A DNA stretch of 64,000 nucleotides from assembly GCA_018711005.1 (NCBI GenBank), contig DVIT01000012.1, positions 62,001 to 126,000 on the forward strand. The letters run 5' to 3'. The translations under genes were made by a program, and so were the position numbers. The notes below the pieces were generated by a model. It had not been told where the DNA came from. It ran no database searches and saw nothing but the letters and a program-made list of their open reading frames with translations. Of this stretch, positions 59,841 to 64,000 are shown in pieces (within the stretch, counting starts at the first letter, position 1; each line of letters opens with the position of its first letter). The stretch comes from Candidatus Scybalocola faecigallinarum. GTDB taxonomy: Bacteria > Bacillota > Clostridia > Lachnospirales > Lachnospiraceae.

Positions 59841-61670
59841 ATGAAAATACTGTTGGCGGCGATCAATGCCAAATATATACATTCCAATCTGGCTGTTTAT
59901 TCTTTGAAAGGCTGTACACGCCATATCCATGGGGTGGAGACTGTGGTGAGAGAATATACCATTAATAATTATATAGATGAGATCCTTGCCGGACTTTACC
60001 GGGAAAAGCCGGATGTTCTGGCATTTTCCTGTTACATATGGAACCTGGATATGGTGGAAGAACTGGCGGATCTGATGCACAAGGCAGACCCCCGGCTTGA
60101 AATCTGGCTGGGAGGCCCGGAGGTTTCCTATGATGCCGGGGATGTTCTGGAGCGAAATCCTCATGTGCGCCTGGTCATGCGCGGAGAGGGCGAGGATACT
60201 TTCCGGGAGCTGGTTCAGGGACTGTGCGGCATGAGCCCTGAAGGGGACTGCAGCACGGAAGCTGTGACCGGCGGCTTGACCGACGAGGCGCTGTCCCGGA
60301 TCAGGGGCATTACGTTTCGGTGCAGGGATGGACGGATCATGGAAAATGGAGAACGTCCGCCGGTAAATATGGATCAGATCCCATTTCCTTATAAAAATAT
60401 GGAAGTGTTTAAAAACCGGATCATTTATTATGAAAGCAGCCGGGGCTGCCCGTTTTCCTGCAGCTACTGTTTGTCCTCCATTGATAAGCATGTGCGCTTT
60501 AGAAGCCTTTCCCTGGTGAAAGAGGAGCTTAAGCTTTTCCTGGATTATAAGGTGCCCCAGGTGAAGTTTGTGGACCGGACCTTTAACTGCCGTCATGACC
60601 GGACCATGGAAATATGGCGCTTTATTAAGGAAAATGATAATGGCATTACAAACTTCCATTTTGAGATCACGGCGGATCTGCTCAATGATGAGGAACTGGA
60701 GTTTTTAGCAGCCCTGCGGCCGGGGCTGATCCAGCTGGAGATCGGCGTCCAGTCGACCAACCCTGAGACGATCCGGGAAATTGACCGGGTCATGGATTTT
60801 GAAAAGCTGTCGCGTATTGTAGGAAGGATCCGAAAGGGGAACAATGTCCACCAGCATCTGGATCTGATCGCAGGCCTGCCCTATGAAGGGCTGGACAGCT
60901 TTATAAAGTCCTTTAATGATGTGTACGGGCTGCGGCCCCAGCAGCTTCAAATGGGATTTTTAAAGGTGCTGAAAGGGTCCAAAATGCATGAAAAGCAAAA
61001 GGATTATGGCCTTGTATACCATACAAGACCTGTATATGAAGTTATGTCCACCAAGTGGATCACTTTTGATGAGATTTTGTTTTTGAAAGATATTGAGGAA
61101 ATGGTAGAGGTTTATTATAACAGCACTCAGTTTATTTACAGCCTGGAATATTTGCTGCATTTCTTCTCATCGCCCTTTGCCTTGTTTCAGGCCCTGGCCG
61201 AAACGTACCGGTCCCAAAACATGGCCGGACGGAAGTTTTCCCGGCTGGAACGCTATGATTTTCTTCGGCAGTTTGCTGCCGGGGAATTAAAGGGGCAGAC
61301 GGGGGCTTTGGACTTTTCCCAGCCGCTGTTTGATGAGATCCTCCGGTATGATCTTTATTTGCGGGAAAAAGTAAAGACGCGGCCGTCCTGGGCGCCGGAT
61401 CCGGCAGAATGGAAAAAGGCTGTGGCCGCATTTTATTCCTCACCAAAGATGCGTGAAAAGTATTTTAAAGAATATGATGATAAAAACTACCGCCAGATCC
61501 GCAATCTGACCCATGTGGAGATTTTTTCGTGGAATATCCCGGAAAGCGCTGCAAAGGGCCGGGGTGTGGCTGAAAATAACGGCGGCGTATTGTTTATGTA
61601 CCAGCACAGAGACAGTCTCACCTATGGGGCCCGTACCGTCTGGTTAAAGGAGGATCTTTATGCCCAATAA
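59841..61670 (+). CDS. B12-binding-domain radical SAM protein, DUF4080-like
   Basis: 609 residues; ATG at 59841 after TGGAG. An N-terminal cobalamin-binding-type Rossmann domain (residues 1-130; ILLAAINAKYIHSNLAVYSL, VLAFSCYIWNLD, WLGGPEVSYD), then the radical SAM core with SSRGCPFSCSYCLS (Cys-x3-Cys-x2-Cys binding the 4Fe-4S cluster), VKFVDRTFN, IEIGVQSTNPETI, and a C-terminal region of about 200 residues typical of DUF4080 proteins. Reaction unknown; methyl transfer or C-C chemistry is common in the superfamily. Its end overlaps nth by 11 bases. Confidence 0.9.
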   Translation: MKILLAAINAKYIHSNLAVYSLKGCTRHIHGVETVVREYTINNYIDEILAGLYREKPDVLAFSCYIWNLDMVEELADLMHKADPRLEIWLGGPEVSYDAGDVLERNPHVRLVMRGEGEDTFRELVQGLCGMSPEGDCSTEAVTGGLTDEALSRIRGITFRCRDGRIMENGERPPVNMDQIPFPYKNMEVFKNRIIYYESSRGCPFSCSYCLSSIDKHVRFRSLSLVKEELKLFLDYKVPQVKFVDRTFNCRHDRTMEIWRFIKENDNGITNFHFEITADLLNDEELEFLAALRPGLIQLEIGVQSTNPETIREIDRVMDFEKLSRIVGRIRKGNNVHQHLDLIAGLPYEGLDSFIKSFNDVYGLRPQQLQMGFLKVLKGSKMHEKQKDYGLVYHTRPVYEVMSTKWITFDEILFLKDIEEMVEVYYNSTQFIYSLEYLLHFFSSPFALFQALAETYRSQNMAGRKFSRLERYDFLRQFAAGELKGQTGALDFSQPLFDEILRYDLYLREKVKTRPSWAPDPAEWKKAVAAFYSSPKMREKYFKEYDDKNYRQIRNLTHVEIFSWNIPESAAKGRGVAENNGGVLFMYQHRDSLTYGARTVWLKEDLYAQ

Positions 61671-62331
61671 TGAAAATCAAGGGGAAAAGCGCCGGGTAGA
61701 GCAGATTTTGGCACGGCTGGATGAACGCTACGGCACAGAAAAAATCTGCTATTTGAACTATAATGAGCCATGGCAGCTGTTAGTGGCTGTCATATTAAGC
61801 GCCCAGTGTACAGACGCCCGGGTCAACATTGTGACAGGCCCTCTGTTTAAGCGGTATCCTACGCCCCGTGACCTGGCGGAAGCTGATCAAAAAGAGGTGG
61901 AGGAATATATCCATTCCGCAGGCTTTTATGTCACAAAGGCCAGAAATATTATTGCCTGCTGCCGCAGGCTTGTAGATGTTTACGGCGGGGAAGTCCCCAA
62001 AACCCTGGAGGAGCTGGTAACGCTGGCCGGCGTGGGCCGCAAGACGGCCAATGTGATCCGGGGAAATATTTATGATGATCCAAGCATTGTGGTGGATACC
62101 CATGTGAAACGGATTTCCGGGAAGCTGGGCTTTACAAAGGAAAAGGATCCGGAAAAAATCGAGTATGATCTGATGAAAGTGCTTCCAAAAGACCACTGGA
62201 TCTTATATAATATGCATATTATCACATTGGGACGGGAGATCTGCACCGCGCGAAGCCCTAAATGCGGGCAGTGCTTTTTAAAGGATCTGTGCCCGTCCGG
62301 CGATAAAACGGAGGTTGCAGCCGATGCTTAG
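61660..62331 (+). CDS. nth: Endonuclease III
   Basis: 223 residues. Helix-hairpin-helix with the catalytic Lys in LAGVGRKTANV, the catalytic Asp in IVVDTHVKRIS, and the C-terminal iron-sulfur cluster motif with four Cys in CTARSPKCGQCFLKDLC. It excises oxidised pyrimidines and cuts the abasic site in base excision repair. Start at 61660 overlaps the radical SAM gene; the end overlaps the next start, so three genes form one tightly packed operon. Confidence 0.96.
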   Translation: MPNNENQGEKRRVEQILARLDERYGTEKICYLNYNEPWQLLVAVILSAQCTDARVNIVTGPLFKRYPTPRDLAEADQKEVEEYIHSAGFYVTKARNIIACCRRLVDVYGGEVPKTLEELVTLAGVGRKTANVIRGNIYDDPSIVVDTHVKRISGKLGFTKEKDPEKIEYDLMKVLPKDHWILYNMHIITLGREICTARSPKCGQCFLKDLCPSGDKTEVAADA

Positions 62332-63052
62332 ATCTTATGTTGCCTTTGACCTGGAAACCACAGGCCTGAGCGTGGAAGAAAATTGTATTATTGAATTTGG
62401 CGCCCTGAAAGTGCGGGACGGGGCCGTTGCCGGTCGGTTTATGACCTTTGTCCGGCCGGAGGAGGAGATCACAGAGCGGATCACGGAAATTACCGGGATC
62501 ACCAACGCCATGACCGCGGATGCGCCTTCCATTGAGGAGGTTATGAAAGCGTTCGTGGACTTTTGTGAGGACGATGTGCTTATTGGCCATAATCTGATGT
62601 TTGATTACAGCTTTGCCAAAAAGTATGCCGGACGGTGCGGCTATGCCTTTGAAAAAAAGGGCATTGACACCTTAAAGATCGCCCGGACCGTGTGTACCGG
62701 ACTTGTGTCCAAAAGCCTTGGCGCCTTATGCGACCATTACGGCATTGTCAATGACCAGGCCCACAGAGCCTACCACGACGCCCTGGCTACGGCCAAGCTT
62801 TATCAGACGATGGCCCATTACTATGAAAATGACCATGAGGCGCTGTTTGCGCCGGCACCCCTGATTTACAGAGAAAAAAAGGTCCAGCCGGCCACGCCAA
62901 AGCAAAAAGCCTACTTGAATGAATTGATCAAATATCATAAAATAGACTTTAACGAAGATATAGAGGCGATGAACCGCAGCCAAATGTCTAAAGCTATTGA
63001 TAAAATTTTATTAAATTATGGTATCCCCGGGAAAAAACGGGGGAATCTATAG
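62324..63052 (+). CDS. DnaQ-like 3'-5' exonuclease with extra C-terminal module
   Basis: 242 residues from ATG at 62324, with ACGGAGG 9 nt upstream (a TTG at 62315 is too close to that site). DEDDh exonuclease motifs: VAFDLETTGL, LIGHNLMFDYSF and HRAYHDALATA. After about residue 180 comes a module ATPKQKAYLNELIKYHKI followed by MNRSQMSKAIDKIL, a short helical pattern seen in some nucleic-acid-binding tails. It may proofread or trim DNA; it is too short to be PolC itself. Overlaps the nth stop. Confidence 0.9.
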   Translation: MLRSYVAFDLETTGLSVEENCIIEFGALKVRDGAVAGRFMTFVRPEEEITERITEITGITNAMTADAPSIEEVMKAFVDFCEDDVLIGHNLMFDYSFAKKYAGRCGYAFEKKGIDTLKIARTVCTGLVSKSLGALCDHYGIVNDQAHRAYHDALATAKLYQTMAHYYENDHEALFAPAPLIYREKKVQPATPKQKAYLNELIKYHKIDFNEDIEAMNRSQMSKAIDKILLNYGIPGKKRGNL

Positions 63053-63068
63053 AAAGAAGGAATCGCAT

Positions 63069-63170
63069 ATGTTTTATAATCGGAAATCAAAAAGGATCAT
63101 CTCCGGCGTGATCATCGGTATTCTTATTGTGTCCATGATTGCCGGTATTTTTGCAGGCTTTGCCGTGTAA
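63069..63170 (+). CDS. 33-residue membrane peptide
   Basis: ATG at 63069 has AAGAAGG 8 nt upstream, 16 bp after the exonuclease stop. The peptide has a basic start (MFYNRKSKRI) and one hydrophobic segment (GVIIGILIVSMIAGIFAGF). I do not recognise it. The ribosome site, the clean N-in topology and the position between two genes make it likely real. It could anchor or tune the neighbouring VanW protein or act alone. Confidence 0.6.
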   Translation: MFYNRKSKRIISGVIIGILIVSMIAGIFAGFAV

Positions 63171-63201
63171 AGCATGATCCGCAGCTGAAAGGAAAACGCC
63201 T

Positions 63202-64000
63202 ATGAAAAAATTATTAGGAAATATACTGGCCATTATGGGCCTTGTGCTGTTTTGCTGTATTCTTCCGGGAAGGACAGGCTATGCGGCGGATGAGCCGGTG
63301 ATCCCGGAAGGCGTGGAAGTGGAAGGAATCGATCTGAGCAACATGACCCCGGAGGAGGCCAAGGCGGCGTTAAACAGCTTTGTGGAAGATGTTAAAGGCC
63401 GTACCCTCCATCTGACAGACAGCGACGGCACGGTGATGGATATTCCATTTTCCCAGTTTGGGGTCGATATTGCAGATCCCGGGGTGGTGGATAAGCTGAG
63501 CCAGATCGGCAGCGGCGGAAATATCCTGACCCGCTATAAAGCGTTAAGAGATGTGCAAAACGGCCATGGGGACTATCAGATCCAGTTTACATGCGACCAG
63601 GCGGCTCTTGAAAGTATTTTAAATGAGCGGGCAGGGGAAGTGAACCGAGATCCTCAGGATGCCATATTAGTCCGCCACGGGGGACAGCTGATCATTACCG
63701 ATGAAGTGATTGGCCGCACCCTAAAGGCTTCAGAGACTGCCAAGGCAGCTGCAGATACGATCAAAGGCGGCTGGGACCGGCAGGATCTGAGCATTGCGGC
63801 AGCCTTTGATGAGGCAGCTCCGGCCCATACGGCCCAGGAGCTTTCTGTGGTCCAGGACGTTCTTGGAACATACACCACAAGCTTTGCAGGAAGCGGCTAT
63901 AATCGTATTGAAAATATAAAAAACGGAGCAGCAAAGATTGACGAGACGATCCTGTATCCGGGCGATGAATTTTCATTTACCCAGGAGGTTGCCCCATTTA
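63202..64000 (+). CDS. VanW family protein (3' partial)
   Basis: The first 266 codons are present. ATG at 63202 after AAAGGAAAA. A signal peptide or anchor (LLGNILAIMGLVLFCCIL), then a peptidoglycan-binding-type domain with repeated VEGIDLSNMTPEEAKAALN units (residues about 32-210), and the beginning of the VanW domain from about residue 219 (VLGTYTTSFAGSGYNRIENI, then YPGDEFSF). VanW proteins are exported, in Firmicutes often with a beta-propeller or G5 domain after; the function is poorly defined, although cell wall attachment is likely. The gene continues beyond the window. Confidence 0.88.
   Translation, partial: MKKLLGNILAIMGLVLFCCILPGRTGYAADEPVIPEGVEVEGIDLSNMTPEEAKAALNSFVEDVKGRTLHLTDSDGTVMDIPFSQFGVDIADPGVVDKLSQIGSGGNILTRYKALRDVQNGHGDYQIQFTCDQAALESILNERAGEVNRDPQDAILVRHGGQLIITDEVIGRTLKASETAKAAADTIKGGWDRQDLSIAAAFDEAAPAHTAQELSVVQDVLGTYTTSFAGSGYNRIENIKNGAAKIDETILYPGDEFSFTQEVAPF

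Noticed and set aside
59709..60659. Long minus-strand reading frame (316 codons)
   Set aside because: It lies opposite the radical SAM gene, has no ribosome site and a His/Phe/Ile-rich composition typical of antisense frames.
1..64000. CRISPR arrays, insertion sequences, prophage, tRNA or rRNA genes
   Set aside because: No spaced repeats, transposase or phage motifs, or tRNA/rRNA signatures were seen on either strand.

Overview
The window looks like chromosome from a spore-forming, low-to-mid GC gut Clostridium of the Lachnospiraceae type. The evidence is the gene content and order: glgC-glgD, spoVG, pth-mfd, prsA and class B sortase, ackA, spoIID-spoIIQ, a SpoVB-like flippase, a Bce-type ABC/two-component module, sugar ABC permeases without their own ATPase, and a YesM/YesN-type sensor pair. 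Strong AAGGAGG-like ribosome sites precede most genes. No phage, IS, CRISPR, tRNA or rRNA sequence is visible.

Layout. 1-8.4 kb: end of an S41 protease; a minus-strand cluster (small membrane protein, plsC, malQ); a small unknown protein, a SAM methyltransferase and a large extracytoplasmic protein ending in a degenerate C39-like domain. 8.5-18.4 kb: asnS, the yhaO-yhaN repair pair, then minus-strand prs, a dnaD-dnaI primosome operon and murC, with a DnaA-box cluster between murC and dnaD. 18.7-31.3 kb: glycogen synthesis (glgCD), spoVG, pth-mfd, a PrsA-like foldase with sortase B, ackA, then spoIID and a spoIIQ-like gene. 31.6-32.7 kb: a flavoprotein reductase and a GIY-YIG protein flanking a perfect 30-bp palindrome.

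32.8-50.2 kb is the most coherent accessory region: a GH94 phosphorylase, a second larger glucan phosphorylase (GH161/GH149-like or 1,2-beta-oligoglucan phosphorylase-like), a cytoplasmic GH30 glucosidase, a sugar ABC importer, a second solute-binding protein without a lipobox fused by operon structure to a histidine kinase and AraC-type regulator, and a carboxylesterase. I read it as an energy-saving intracellular system for imported beta-gluco-oligosaccharides, possibly beta-1,3/1,6-glucan. The two main promoters share a 16-nt motif at nearly the same distance from the -10 box, which I propose as the binding site of the local regulator.

50.3-64 kb: a TVP38-like membrane protein, an HPr paralogue that has lost both phosphorylation residues, an AEC transporter, a SpoVB-like flippase, a strongly promoted structured RNA of about 300 nt with its own terminator and no reading frame, a BceRS-BceAB-like module with an evident operator, a B12-type radical SAM protein overlapping nth and a DnaQ-like exonuclease, a 33-residue membrane peptide and the start of a VanW protein.

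All family names come from motifs read by eye; none was confirmed by a database search.
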